From Periconia sp. R9002 (Eukaryota; Ascomycota; Dothideomycetes; Pleosporales; Periconiaceae), in contig JAMAHW010000143.1 in assembly GCA_023627715.1 (NCBI GenBank), forward strand, positions 1 through 52,392: DNA of 52,392 nucleotides, written 5' to 3'. The translations under genes were made by a program, and so were the position numbers. Each line of letters begins with the position of its first letter. Position 1 is the first letter of the stretch. Below, piece after piece: positions 23,969-34,222 of this stretch. The notes beneath the pieces were generated by a model, which saw only the letters and a list, made by a program, of their open reading frames with translations, was not told the origin of the DNA and searched no databases.

Positions 23969-24010
23969 CCCACCAACCCTCCAAACCAGCGACTACCACC
24001 CCCATCAAAA

Positions 24011-24288
24011 ATGTCCTCGTCAAACACAAACAACCAGTCCAGCAGCGGAAAAGGTACGTCCCTCCCCCTTCCCTGTCACACCATCCTCCACTAAACCACC
24101 ACTAACCCCTACATAAAGGCTCCCTCCAACAAACCGGCTCCGCAATCATGAAGCAATCCCTCGGCCAATACTATCTCTACATGAACTCACAGCAGGGAAG
24201 CAGTAACTCCTCTTCATCTTCCTCTGGCTCCTCCGGAAACCAGGGACAACAGGGCGGTGGCTCTTCCTCTTCTGGGAGTGGGAAATAA
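24011..24288 (+). CDS. Small Ser/Gly/Gln-rich protein, function unknown (70 residues)
   Basis: Two exons, 24011-24053 and 24119-24288, join in phase 1 across a 65 bp intron with textbook signals: GTACGT donor, ACTAACC branch site and AAG acceptor. The protein starts MSSSNTN, has a more ordered core around residues 15-38 with QQTGSAIMKQSLGQYYLYMN, and ends in a Ser/Gly/Gln-rich tail. The ATG sits in the good context AAAAATG. The perfect intron and clean termination argue for a real gene even though each exon is too short to stand out. I do not recognise the family; the tail looks disordered. It may be a conserved small fungal protein. Confidence 0.7.
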
Positions 24289-26487
24289 GGAAGTGTGTCT
24301 TACGGGGACGCCCTTTCTTTCTCTCCTCCCTCCCCTCCCCCACTTTTTCTTCGCTGTTTTGAGAGGAATATGTAGGGGTTGAGACGTTGGGGCTGGAAAA
24401 TTTCTTTACGCTTTGTGTGTTTGAAGTGGTTTAGAGTTTCTATTTATTTTCTTCTTTTTTTCTCTTTCACACGCTCGCTTTTTGAGGTTTGTTGTTACGC
24501 TGGATTTTATGTTCTATGGACCCTCGCTTTTTATTTCTTTTATTTCTTTTTTTCTTTCTCTTCTTCAAGGGCTCGATCCTCCTCCTTCTGTCTATCGTTG
24601 AATCTTTACTACATATGTAGTTTTAAACTACTTTTGGTCCCCTTCTTTCTCTTGCTGGGTTTACGAAGGTTCATTCCTTCTTTTTTTTATGACTTGTACC
24701 TTCTTTCTATCTTCTATTTCTTACTATGGTTACTGATTTACTCTCCCCTTCTTCTTTACTTCGATTTGTTTGTACTTGTACCTATTGGAAAGTCTACAGT
24801 TCTCCAGGTTCAGTACAGATGTACAATTCTAGACTCAGTATTTCTTTAGACATTGCTATGCACAATGAAGTGGTAGAGTTGGCTCTTGTAGTCTATTAGG
24901 TCTGGTAGTCGCTGAAAGGAATGTTTACACATGCAGTACTGAAGTCCTAGTTATGCTTAACCGAAGTCGCTTAATTTATCTGTATGCACGTCCTTAGCTA
25001 AGACATTACCATGAATCTTCTAAGGTGTCTATCCTTTTTTGTAAGATGAGCTATTCGAAGAGGTTCTATCTGGACAAAATCAAAAGATCCAAAAAGGAAT
25101 ATAAAAAAGGCGGGCGGCCTTGACTCCCAAAAATTGCACTACGGTGTCTATGCCGCAGGCGACTACATTGCCACGCGATGATAAATACTCTTTTGATGAT
25201 AAATCGAAAGACATGAAGAAACACCTGCCATCAACTGACACTGACAAATTTTTTTATGTATTCTCGTACCATCTATCTACCTCTACAAGGCCAACCTGCC
25301 ACTAATAGCAACATCGAATGCGGTATGGTGATCGCTTATTGTAGATGCCTGAAGCGCTGACACAGAACGTCCACAATAGGTAATGTGGATGTGTAGCTTA
25401 CAGCATGTTGCACAGTGGTCTTTAACCCTGTACATCACTGAACACCATTCATCTACCCTACACCGCGCCGTCCCGTTAGTCTTACCTACTTGTTTAGCCC
25501 TCACTCATCCATTCACCGACCTCTTCCCCGCGCTCGCGCGTGGGTCAGGCCTCCCTCTCTGACAGCCTAACATTACCCAACAATCTACATACACACACAG
25601 AGCTCACATGAATACATACATAGGTACAAATACCTCGGCAAGTGCCCAACGAAAGGCAAACAAGCTGAGCACATTTTATTTCCCGAAGCAACATACATGC
25701 ATATGCACCCCACAAAAAACCGCGCAGCGAAATAGATTGCGCGCGTCGTCACCTGCATCCATGCGCGAAAGAGCCGGAAAACTTCAACGTCCGTCGCCCC
25801 GCGGCAGATTTCAGGCACAATACAGCCGGCGAGCCGACATCTTTATATGAAGCGCTGATTACGTCCCTACGTGACACGACCGTCGGGTGACATAGTAGAA
25901 CGACGGGACGCCACTAATTCTGATATTTTCTTAGAGCGTACCCCGTCTTCGTCTTCTGATCTGGTTTCGCACTGAGTGGGTATCGTTAGATTTCGTAAGA
26001 TCGATTCAGTCAGTCATGGCTATTCGGGGCGCAAAGAAACATGCGGGATCGCAGCCGTGGCCCCGCGGTCGTTAAATGGAAACAAGTTCTTTGGGCTCCG
26101 ATAACCTGGTTTGTTGTTTGCATGTGGAGATTAGGGAGGGATTGATATTAGAGATGTGCGTGTGTGGCGGCCGGACCTTAATTGATAAATCTCCTTGGTG
26201 GCGCGGAGAGATGCATGACTGAATGCCTAGCTACCACTGGTCTTCGGCCGCGACGCCTGTATAGGCATACCATTAACCCTATATGGTTCTTGTACAAGGG
26301 GCCAGGATCTGCTGAGAGGATCTCTTCTGGATGAGTGGGCTGAATGATGAAAGTATATTAGATGAGTATATATCTATCTGCCTACCTTCTGGTCTGACCT
26401 CTGTCTACCATCCGGTCACTCTTTATATAACCTTCCATTCCCATCTCATACCCACTTGCGCGAAACAGAAAAGCAAGACCACGCAAA
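24289..26487. other. Intergenic: T-rich 3' flank and GH45 promoter
   Basis: The first 600 bp are extremely T-rich on the plus strand and hold an open frame of Phe/Leu/Ser only, best read as non-coding. The rest is presumed promoter of the GH45 gene. A TTAGCC motif at 25494-25499 (reverse complement of the XlnR/Xyr1 core GGCTAA) lies nearly 1 kb upstream of that gene and is weak evidence by itself. Confidence 0.45.
26424..26430 (+). promoter_or_regulatory. TATA box (TATATAA)
   Basis: TATATAA lies about 60 bp upstream of the GH45 start codon, close to the usual core-promoter spacing with a short leader. Strong TATA boxes are common in inducible cellulase genes. Confidence 0.45.
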
Positions 26488-27405
26488 ATGCTCTCCCTCA
26501 AGCAACTCTCCATCCTGGCTCTCGCCACCGGCGCCGCCGTCGTCAACGCCCAGAGCGGCACCGGCAGAACGACGCGGTACTGGGACTGCTGCAAGGGATC
26601 CTGTGGATGGTCCGGCAAAGCGTCCGTCAACCAACCCATTAAGAGCTGCGACAAGAGCGACAACCCTCTCGCCGACATGGCTGCGAAGAACGGCTGTGAG
26701 AGCGGTGGATCTGCGTTCATGTGCACGAACCAGACCCCGTGGGCTGTCAATGATTCTTTGGCGTATGGGTTTGCGGCCGCGAAGTTGGCGGGTTCGTCGG
26801 AGAGCGGATGGTGCTGCGGTTGTTACAAGTATGAATGTCCTCTTTCCTTCCTTTTAATTTGAGAGGAAGTGACTCTCCGCCGATGAACCGAGCATAAAAA
26901 CATTGATGTAATCCAATGAGACTTCGAACTGACCTGCCTTCCCCAGACTAACCTTCACCTCCGGCCCCGTAAGCGGCCAGCAAATGGTCGTCCAAATCAC
27001 CAACACCGGCGGCGACCTAGGCAACAACCACTTCGACATCGCCATGCCCGGCGGCGGCGTCGGCATCTTCAACGGTTGCACATCCCAATGGGGCGCGCCT
27101 CCTAACGGTTGGGGCGCGCAGTACGGCGGCATCTCGTCCGTCTCTGAATGCGACTCTTTCCCTGAGAAACTCAAGGCCGGCTGCAAATGGCGGTAAGTTC
27201 TTGTCCCCCCTGGGCACGAAGTAGTATCCAATTGCCACGTTTAAGGTGTTGGAATATGGCTGTTTGGGTTTGACTGATTTGCTAATTTAGGTTCAATTGG
27301 TTCAAAAATGCTGATAACCCTGATGTCAAATTCGAAAAGGTCACTTGCCCCAAGGCGTTGACGGACAGGACGGGATGCATTAGGAATGGGGAAACGCCCG
27401 TGTAG
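26488..27405 (+). CDS. Secreted endo-beta-1,4-glucanase, glycoside hydrolase family 45
   Basis: Cleaves internal bonds of cellulose outside the cell. Exons 26488-26828, 26947-27192 and 27291-27405 give 233 residues. A signal peptide ([21 protein letters not shown]) leads into [14 protein letters not shown], the GH45 signature with the first catalytic Asp. The second catalytic Asp is in [19 protein letters not shown], and the cysteine spacing together with the end [10 protein letters not shown] matches Humicola EGV-type enzymes. There is no linker or cellulose-binding module, so this is a single-domain form. Both introns (118 and 98 bp) are forced by frame; the second has the classical GCTAATTTAG end. 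With the GH5 gene it suggests plant-biomass contact, although GH5_9 enzymes mainly act on fungal wall glucan. Confidence 0.95.
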
Positions 27406-28811
27406 ATTAGCGGCTTGATGTCAAAAATTAGAATTATCTGATTAAAGACAGCGGAGATGAAGAAATGAAGTGAAATTGAGGAGAGTTTGATGACAAAAAT
27501 GGAAATCTTGGGTTACATCCACCCCGATTAAAACGGTCCGGTTTCTTACGCATACGGCGGAGATTAACGTGTGAAGTGGGGAGTTGAGGAAGCCGTTCTT
27601 GTATATACTTTCGCCCCCATTTATCATTTTTTTCAAAAATATTGGTATGCAACGTAGCTGACGCAAAATCGACGACGGAAATAAGAAAATGCACGTAAAC
27701 TAGAACCGATTTCTCTCAAGGATTTCAATGGCTGTGCAATGACAACTGCACCAATTGATGACTGTAGCGAAGTGGCATCACGTGACGTTAATACAAATAT
27801 CCCAAGGTTCCTTTTAGCATTTTTCGTAGGCCACGCTTCATCTGATCTTCATGGTCTCGTGGAGAGGTTTTTGTGTTACGGACGTGTTAGCTGGGGACAT
27901 ATGTAGTGAAATTATCTGGCAATTCAAAGGATGGCCTGCTGTTTTCTTCAAACTAGGGAGGGCAATGAAGCGAGACCTCCTAGGTTCATAAGACTCTCAT
28001 ATTCAGTCCTACCATTGGTGTAATCAAGCAATTTTTCTTCGTAACTTTTGCTTATGTCGAAATCAATGAACAGAAATCGTCGTCTGTGTCGGCAGAAGTA
28101 GGTAAGCTTGCTAGGCATCAGCACCTATGTCGTGGGTGCAAAGTCAGCTCAACTCAACCAGGGGTGATACAATAAGTAATGAGTGCCTCAATACACCACG
28201 CTACGTGGTGTCTCGATAAAAAACAACTCTGTACCTATGTAGAGTTTAACGCACCTGTAGTGCACCGAGCCCAAGGCGCTAGCCCTATTTGGTGAAGCGC
28301 TTACAAATCTAGCGCGCCCCTCGTCCAGCCACCACCAGCATACAAACGGTCAACTGCTACCAACCTCCACCATCACCACCCATCGCGTTCCCTTTTCATT
28401 CGCGTCCACGTTACACCCTTCACACAAGCTTCGTCGCTTCGACTTCTCGAGCGTTAGTCATCTCAGCTGTCGTCGGCTTTAAGCCCACGCGCTGGCTGGC
28501 CGCGTGAGAGAGTCGGACACCCACCATCCTTGCGAAGTTCACAAGGCCTTCTCTGTTTGTGTTCTCGGCATTAGTCGGTTTGATCCCACGTGCTAGCTCA
28601 TATTCATTGGAGGGGTGGTTGAAGCTTTTGTCTCGCATTTTCTTCGATTCTCTCGTTTTCCCCCCTTCCCCGGCCGCCGAGTTAGGGCTGCTCTACAAAG
28701 CCCGGGTGGGAGGGCATCTTGTTACATTGCACGTTGTGTAGCAGGGGCAAACAATTTGTGAGTCGACGTTGAACAACTGAGTTGGGTATCTAGACTTGAT
28801 ATTAATTTAGG
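27406..28811. other. Intergenic region with small palindrome and degenerate repeat
   Basis: No supported gene. ACACCACG (28193-28200) and CGTGGTGT (28204-28211) form a perfect 8 bp inverted repeat with a 3 nt loop. A degenerate duplication of about 105 bp spacing lies at 28440-28615. The right end is the presumed promoter and leader of the next gene. Confidence 0.45.
28440..28615. repeat. Degenerate direct repeat (two copies, about 105 bp apart)
   Basis: On the minus strand the two copies read GCACGTGGGATCAAACCGAC and GCGCGTGGGCTTAAAGCCGA, each followed by similar sequence ending near AGAGAAG/CGAGAAG. A minus-strand frame keeps the two copies in register (GIKPTNAENTN and GLKPTTAEMTN), which shows the duplication but does not by itself prove a gene. 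Confidence 0.45.
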
Positions 28812-30242
28812 ATGTCTCATAACCTCTTTCAGAGGGACGGTATTCCTGCATTGGCTCGTGCCACAGATTCTGCAGATTCAGCGTCTTTCGTTCGGTGCCA
28901 CTTTAATATCAAATACAAAGAGGACGCGAGGCGTGCCAACTTTTCTCTCCAATACAAAACTCACGTTCAACCCTTCACCGAAGCGCAATCCTTTAGCTTG
29001 ATTTACAATCCTAATAACCTCCACCCTACCACAACGAAGTGCTCCGATCCTCAGACAACCCTCGAAGAGTCTGAAACGACCTACATTACGCGGAACAAAC
29101 ATGCTAAAACTCAAGCTCTGTCTTTGCATTTGAAGACCACTTGCACCATCCTCTATCCCGCAATTGAAGGAAGCATTGCACCCAAACCTAGCCACGAGAG
29201 TGCCTTCACTCAGCTTGTCGCCCTTGCCAAAGCCCAAAAGGTAGAGATCCTATTTGATTGGAACTGGGTGCATCTAGATCAACATCCCTCGTTCATCGCC
29301 ATCGTTAGCCGACCAGAAGAATTAAGCGGCTTCCACATTGACGAAAACAACCTGAGGGGACGTAAGGCGGGAGATTGGACAGTCTTTAGCCCCACAGAAT
29401 CCCTTGTGTCGAGTGACCCCCCATCGTACGCCGATGCGAGCCAGAAACGCCGAAGAGATGGCTCTCCACTCCTCGCCCCGTCGCCGAAAAGAGCCTTCTA
29501 CATACACCCAGGTTCGCCTACCGAGAAGGCCACAACCATTTCAAGTCCCTCTACTACCGTCGATGACTCATTGCATGCCCCATCGTTGGCCCCATCGCCG
29601 CAGGTCCTAGAGAATATAGTGACGAATATAGTGCAAAATATCCTTCCAGATCTACTTGCTCAATATCTTCATGGTTCGAGATCCATCTCTACCTCGCCGC
29701 CTCCATCGGAGACAAAGTCTTCCGAAACCCCTGTCGGACGCAGGCCTCCATACCCCGCTCTAATCGCCTTGCTGGGCGACCGAGTCGCCGCTAAAATCGA
29801 GCAGAGGGTCGCCACCGTCTGCGAGAACGCACTGTACAATGCCCAATACCTACGGGGTGCCGCTGACGAAGAATTCATTGAAGGCTTTGAGGAAAAGAAA
29901 CAGGACATGAAATCAATGATAGATGACGTGCTCGAGCAAATGCCCGACGACATGGACAATCTAGTGAAGGAGAAGCTTGAGGAGCTGGAAGCTGAGGCAA
30001 CTGCATACACAGAGTGGGAACTGGAGCATTTAAATGAGATGCAGAAGCAAATGCAGAGCACGATGAAGAAGTGGTTGGCGCAGATGGAGAGCGAGATCTG
30101 TAAAAGTCATAATGCATTTGTCAGTATGCTCAGCAAGCGGGCGCCGCATGGAGAATCCCATACGACGGCCGCGAAGAGGTACGGCTGCGCTGCTGGCTAT
30201 CGAAAGCGCCGCAGGTGTCGTGGACGGATCCGGCAACAATAA
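28812..30242 (+). CDS. Uncharacterised protein with C-terminal coiled coil and nuclear-type basic signals (476 residues)
   Basis: A single open frame starting at an ATG (GGATGTCTC). I do not recognise a named family. The N-terminal 200 residues look folded, with alternating strand/helix character and conserved-looking blocks such as ILFDWNWVHLDQHPSF, RPEELSGF and GDWTVFSP. A Ser/Pro-rich linker carries a basic KRRRDGSPLLAPSPKR stretch that fits a bipartite nuclear signal. Residues about 340-440 are acidic/basic heptad-rich helix (EEKKQDMKSMIDDVLEQM and onward), likely coiled coil. The very basic end (RKRRRCRGRIRQQ) could be genuine, or an effect of a missed short intron near 30178-30220. Domain order (globular, linker, coiled coil) suggests a nuclear or scaffold protein, as inference only. 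Confidence 0.75.
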   Translation: MSHNLFQRDGIPALARATDSADSASFVRCHFNIKYKEDARRANFSLQYKTHVQPFTEAQSFSLIYNPNNLHPTTTKCSDPQTTLEESETTYITRNKHAKTQALSLHLKTTCTILYPAIEGSIAPKPSHESAFTQLVALAKAQKVEILFDWNWVHLDQHPSFIAIVSRPEELSGFHIDENNLRGRKAGDWTVFSPTESLVSSDPPSYADASQKRRRDGSPLLAPSPKRAFYIHPGSPTEKATTISSPSTTVDDSLHAPSLAPSPQVLENIVTNIVQNILPDLLAQYLHGSRSISTSPPPSETKSSETPVGRRPPYPALIALLGDRVAAKIEQRVATVCENALYNAQYLRGAADEEFIEGFEEKKQDMKSMIDDVLEQMPDDMDNLVKEKLEELEAEATAYTEWELEHLNEMQKQMQSTMKKWLAQMESEICKSHNAFVSMLSKRAPHGESHTTAAKRYGCAAGYRKRRRCRGRIRQQ

Positions 30243-31305
30243 TTCATTGATCAGCTACCAATTACGTAGTTACGTATCAAGCCAGACCCTCACACTACTC
30301 CCCTTTAGAAGCGGGTTATACTTACTATATATAGATATATATATTCATCTATTTCTAACCTTCTATAGATAGAACTGTCTACGATTAAATTTGCTACAAG
30401 GATAAGGCAGAATGCCTCGTGTCTCTAAAAGTATACTGTCAACTGAAACAAAGCATTGCTAGCGCCGTGAACCCTTCTTCTGTTTATGTACCTGTCTCTA
30501 CGCACATTTCTAATCCGAATTCATCTCCAAAAACCAGAACATCTCTTTATCCTACCCACCTAACAACATATATAATAAATTAGATTTTATTCTCTTTGAA
30601 CACATGTTTGTAGAGGACAATAACGTCTACGAAGTGAAGCCGTTCTTGATATCTAAGCCGCAAACGGCCTAGACTTGCCGCGGCTCGGCAAAGGGCCGTA
30701 ACCTCGTGTCTCGCAACTTTCGGATTTCATTGTCCTTCATCTACTTGTACATATACACAAGCGTCCGACCAATGACATGTACATAGGGAACGACCAGGTG
30801 TAAAGTGATTACTGTTTTTTTTTCTTCTTGTTGGTGTCTGTTGGATTGTATTTTCGACTTCGGTATTGTCACTGTTTATTCTAATTTGGTGTCATCATCG
30901 TACGATTGAACGTCGAAACCTCGTTACTTTGTTCTATTGTCGTCTTCTTCTCCCTTCTTTGAGCGTATAATTGAAAGGTTCAATAAAAACCAAATTGTCA
31001 AGAGGCTTCTGCAACAACAGAGAAAAGGGCAGTAGATGAGATACCTATAGCGCATAGGACGGTCAGAGCATCACTGGAAAAGAGCCGGAGGATTGGGCTT
31101 GGCCCAACGTTGCCTATCTCGTAATTTTAGGTACGTAACAATTAATTATTTGCCTATGAATTACTAAGCTTATCCGACCTGACAGTTATTCGTACGAATA
31201 GTTGCTCAAGACTCCAGCACCTATTATTCACCCACGACTGAAAGAAGTAGGAAGGAAGGGAGGAAGGGGATAAAGGAGAAGGACAAAAGAAAAGATTCAG
31301 TGATA
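30243..31305. other. AT-rich intergenic region; nothing recognised
   Basis: It contains TATA-like dinucleotide runs (TATATAGATATATATA near 30327-30342) just after the preceding gene and no credible coding frame. It presumably holds the 3' UTR of the 476-residue protein and the promoter of the MFS gene. Confidence 0.5.
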
Positions 31306-33109
31306 ATGAAGCGCATGACCTGGCTGACGCAGCGTGGAGACAAGCCGCCATGGTTGTTGAAGTATAGGAGCTCTGAAGGGTTCATTGTGGCGACTGTCAG
31401 TTTAGCCGTTTTTACGGTACGTATTCGCTCACATTTTCAAATCGCATCCGAGTATGAGAGCATGCGTTTCATCGTTGTATGATTGATACGATGTGTGGAA
31501 GAGAGAAAAATCAGGTTTCCACTATGTCGGCTAGTGTAGATGCAGACGAAGGTCATCCAAAGATTGGTCGTTAATTTTTCCATCTAGGACATGTTTTTAT
31601 ACGGCGTGATCGTCCCTGTAATACCATTTGCCATTGAAAGGAGAAGTCATGTTGATGAAGGGAGAGGTAGGTGAAACTGTTCGATTCGTCTTTATGATAC
31701 TATAAGGATTTTATCTTACGCACTTCCTGACCCAACCATGACGACAATAACGAGGAAAAGAAAAACGCTGATATCACAGTACAGTTCAATATTGGGTGTC
31801 TGTCCTGATAGCCATCTACGCAGCAGCTCTCCTCTTCTTCTCCCCCATCTGCGGTTTCCTCGCCGATCGCATCACAAGCTCACGCCGCACACCTCTCCTT
31901 CTCGGCCTCCTCGCTTTACTCGGTGCAACCGCCCTACTCAACGTCGGCTCCTCCATCGGAATTCTGATTGCAGGACGCCTGCTCCAGGGTACCTCTGCGG
32001 CTGTAGTATGGATCGTAGGCCTCGCACTGCTTGCTGATACGATACCCCAAGAACGCCTTGCACAGGCGATGGGGTATGTAGGGATCGGTATGTCCATCGG
32101 AATCCTAATTGCGCCGCTGCTAGGGGGTGTAGTGTATGACCGCGCTGGGTACAATGCTGTGTACGGCATGTCATACGGCCTTATTGGAGTGGATATCGTA
32201 TTGAGGCTGTTGTTGGTAGAGAAGAAGGTTGCTGCGCGATGGAATGATGAGCCAGCTGCAGAGCGAGCTGAAGATCACGAAACAAACGGGAAAAGTTCTA
32301 AGAAAAACGACGGAGCTATCGCATCACCTATCAAGAACCCGAATTCAGCCATCGATCCTGAAAAAGGAATCACTGATGAAACTGCCCGAGAGCAACCCCA
32401 GGAAACAACCAACGCCAATCCAAACAAAAAACGACTCCGCGACCGCCTGCCTCCAGTGCTTTCGCTCCTCTATTCCCGACGCTTATTAGCCGCGCTCTTC
32501 GGCTCCATAATCCAAGCCGCCCTAATGACGTCCTTTGATGCAGTCCTCACCATTCACGTCGCAAAAACATTCAACTGGACATCCACCGCCGCAGCTCTAC
32601 TCTTCCTCCCTATCGTGATCCCCTCCTTCATCGCACCACTGTTTGGATGGCTCAGCGATCGCTTCGGCGGTCGATATCTAGTCGCCGTTGGCTTCCTCTG
32701 CAGCTGTCCACCTCTCGTGTGTCTGCGGTTCGTCGATGAAAACACACTCCAGGCCAAAGTTCTGTTGTGCGCCCTGCTAGCTTTGATCGGCCTATTCTTA
32801 ACGATGACTTACCCGGCGCTCATGGCGGAAATTTCGGCCGTGGTTGAGTCAAAGGAGAGGAAGATGCTTGCAAGAGGCGAGGCTGGGTATGGAAAAGGTG
32901 GTGCGTATGCGCAAGCGTACGCTCTTTTCAATGTGGCCTTCGCGGCTGGGTCCATGATTGGTCCATTGCTTGCTGGGTTTATTGTGCAGGAGAGAGGATG
33001 GCCGACGATGGGGTGGGTGCTAGGACTCTTGACGGCCATCACGGCAGTACCGTCGTTCTTGTGGCTGGGTGGGTTTATTTTCGCGGGGAAGAATGAAGAC
33101 GACGTTTAG
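31306..33109 (+). CDS. MFS transporter, vesicular-amine-transporter-like (DHA1-type) family
   Basis: Exons 31306-31416, 31588-31666 and 31785-33109 give 504 residues. Exon 1 ends in the first hydrophobic segment (FIVATVSLAVFT). Exon 2 continues DMFLYGVIVPVIPFA, the hallmark start of this MFS group, and exon 3 opens with VQYWVSVLIAIYAAAL. The loop 2-3 motif is present as GFLADRITSSRR, and a second copy, GWLSDRFGGRY, sits in the C-terminal half. About 12 membrane segments are seen, with a charged 80-residue loop between the halves (residues about 210-290). The third exon acceptor was placed at 31784 because the CACAG five bases earlier breaks frame. A second ATG at 31315 could also start the protein. 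The substrate is unknown; the family exports drugs, amines or metabolites, and no biosynthetic cluster is visible next to it. Confidence 0.88.
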
Positions 33110-34222
33110 TTTGTAAATTATTGACTACCAACGTCGGATCGGTGAATCGGTGACTGGGTTTTGCCCTTGTTTAGCGGTAATCACTCTCCCTTCTAGAATT
33201 GATCACGGTGCACTTTATTGATCCCATTTACCTCTTCACTACGGGGTTTGGCACACCCTGGGAATACTGTCTGACAAAAATAAAAGTCTAGATCGTATGT
33301 TAAACGCCTGTGGAAGCTACGTTAAGAGGATGTTCGACAGTATTTTAAGGAAAGAAGTGCGGTTGACAGCCTTTCTCCAACCTCGCCAAAACCCGTATTG
33401 TTGGCTAACTCTGAGGACGTTCTTGTGATGATGCTTGACATGAACCGCCTAGATATCAAAAATGCTAGAATTGGAGCCAATTCACGTGCAAGATCAGAAA
33501 CATATTGGTACAAATTTTGTTCGAATTAAGTAGGCACGTTTTAGTTGGCCATGAATGTCGTAATACGTTACGCTACAAGGTGTGTTGACAATTCCCTTCT
33601 GTAACTAAGCTCTCTAAGCGTTTATTTCTGTTTATTTTGACATCCACACCCCACCTTCCCATCCTTCACGACTTCAATTGAATGGTACTCCCAGGCTTTG
33701 TTATCGCTTGCCGACCTACAATCTCTCCCAAACAGCCTTTCTTGCGTAAACCTGGGGCGCGATGGAGTCTTCTTATGACCAGGGGAAGACTGTTCCAGTA
33801 GGTCCTTTTGTGTCTATTTATCATCTTTGTTAGAACTTAATTGATTCTCTTCTTTTGAGATGAAGGATGCGCATATGCGTACGAACGTGCATACGTGCCG
33901 ATTCCGAAGATTCTTTGGGAGTTGTTCTCCAAGATGTCAAATAATAACCAGCAAAAGGAAGTGAGAGAATTGCGAATGATGTAAATATACGCGGATTAGG
34001 TGCCATTTGTAACGCAGCTTTGTTGAAGGCTGATGGAAATAGGGTAATGTGAGATGAGTCGATAGGAGCAAAAGCCCGTGTCGTGATTTTAGGCAGCAGC
34101 CGGGAAGATATTTATTTGCAAGAAGCCAAGGGTTTTCGTGATGTCGAGACCGTTACACTACGTTACACATATAATGCGTCCCTTGTTACATTCTTGGAGC
34201 ATGAAATCTGACCAATAAGATC
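33110..34222. other. Convergent intergenic region; no supported gene
   Basis: The MFS gene and the DUF7580-like gene converge. A short frame beginning MESSYDQGKTVP at about 33761 is followed by a possible donor, but the joined product has no recognisable character, so I do not call it. Confidence 0.45.

Larger units (their letters stand above)
20188..24010. other. 3.8 kb region without a recognised gene
   Basis: This is the longest apparently geneless stretch. Frames on both strands are short and without recognisable motifs. It holds a GCGG tandem run near 20422-20441 in the glycosyltransferase leader/promoter, three E-boxes within 125 bp (22031-22155), an inverted repeat at 22595-22620, and CAACTCAT repeats just before the next gene. 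A non-coding transcript or a fast-evolving small gene could be hidden here. Confidence 0.5.

Noticed and set aside
24379..24849. 156-codon Phe/Leu/Ser frame after the small gene
   Set aside because: Encoded by an extreme T-rich tract, so hydrophobicity is a composition effect; no start context, no domain.
25494..25499. TTAGCC, reverse complement of the XlnR/Xyr1 cellulase activator core
   Set aside because: A single 6 bp match nearly 1 kb from the GH45 gene is expected by chance; no second site was seen near it.
33761..33990. Possible two-exon small protein starting MESSYDQGKTVP
   Set aside because: The joined product is short, Arg/Cys-rich and without conserved character; the acceptor was chosen freely, so support is too weak.
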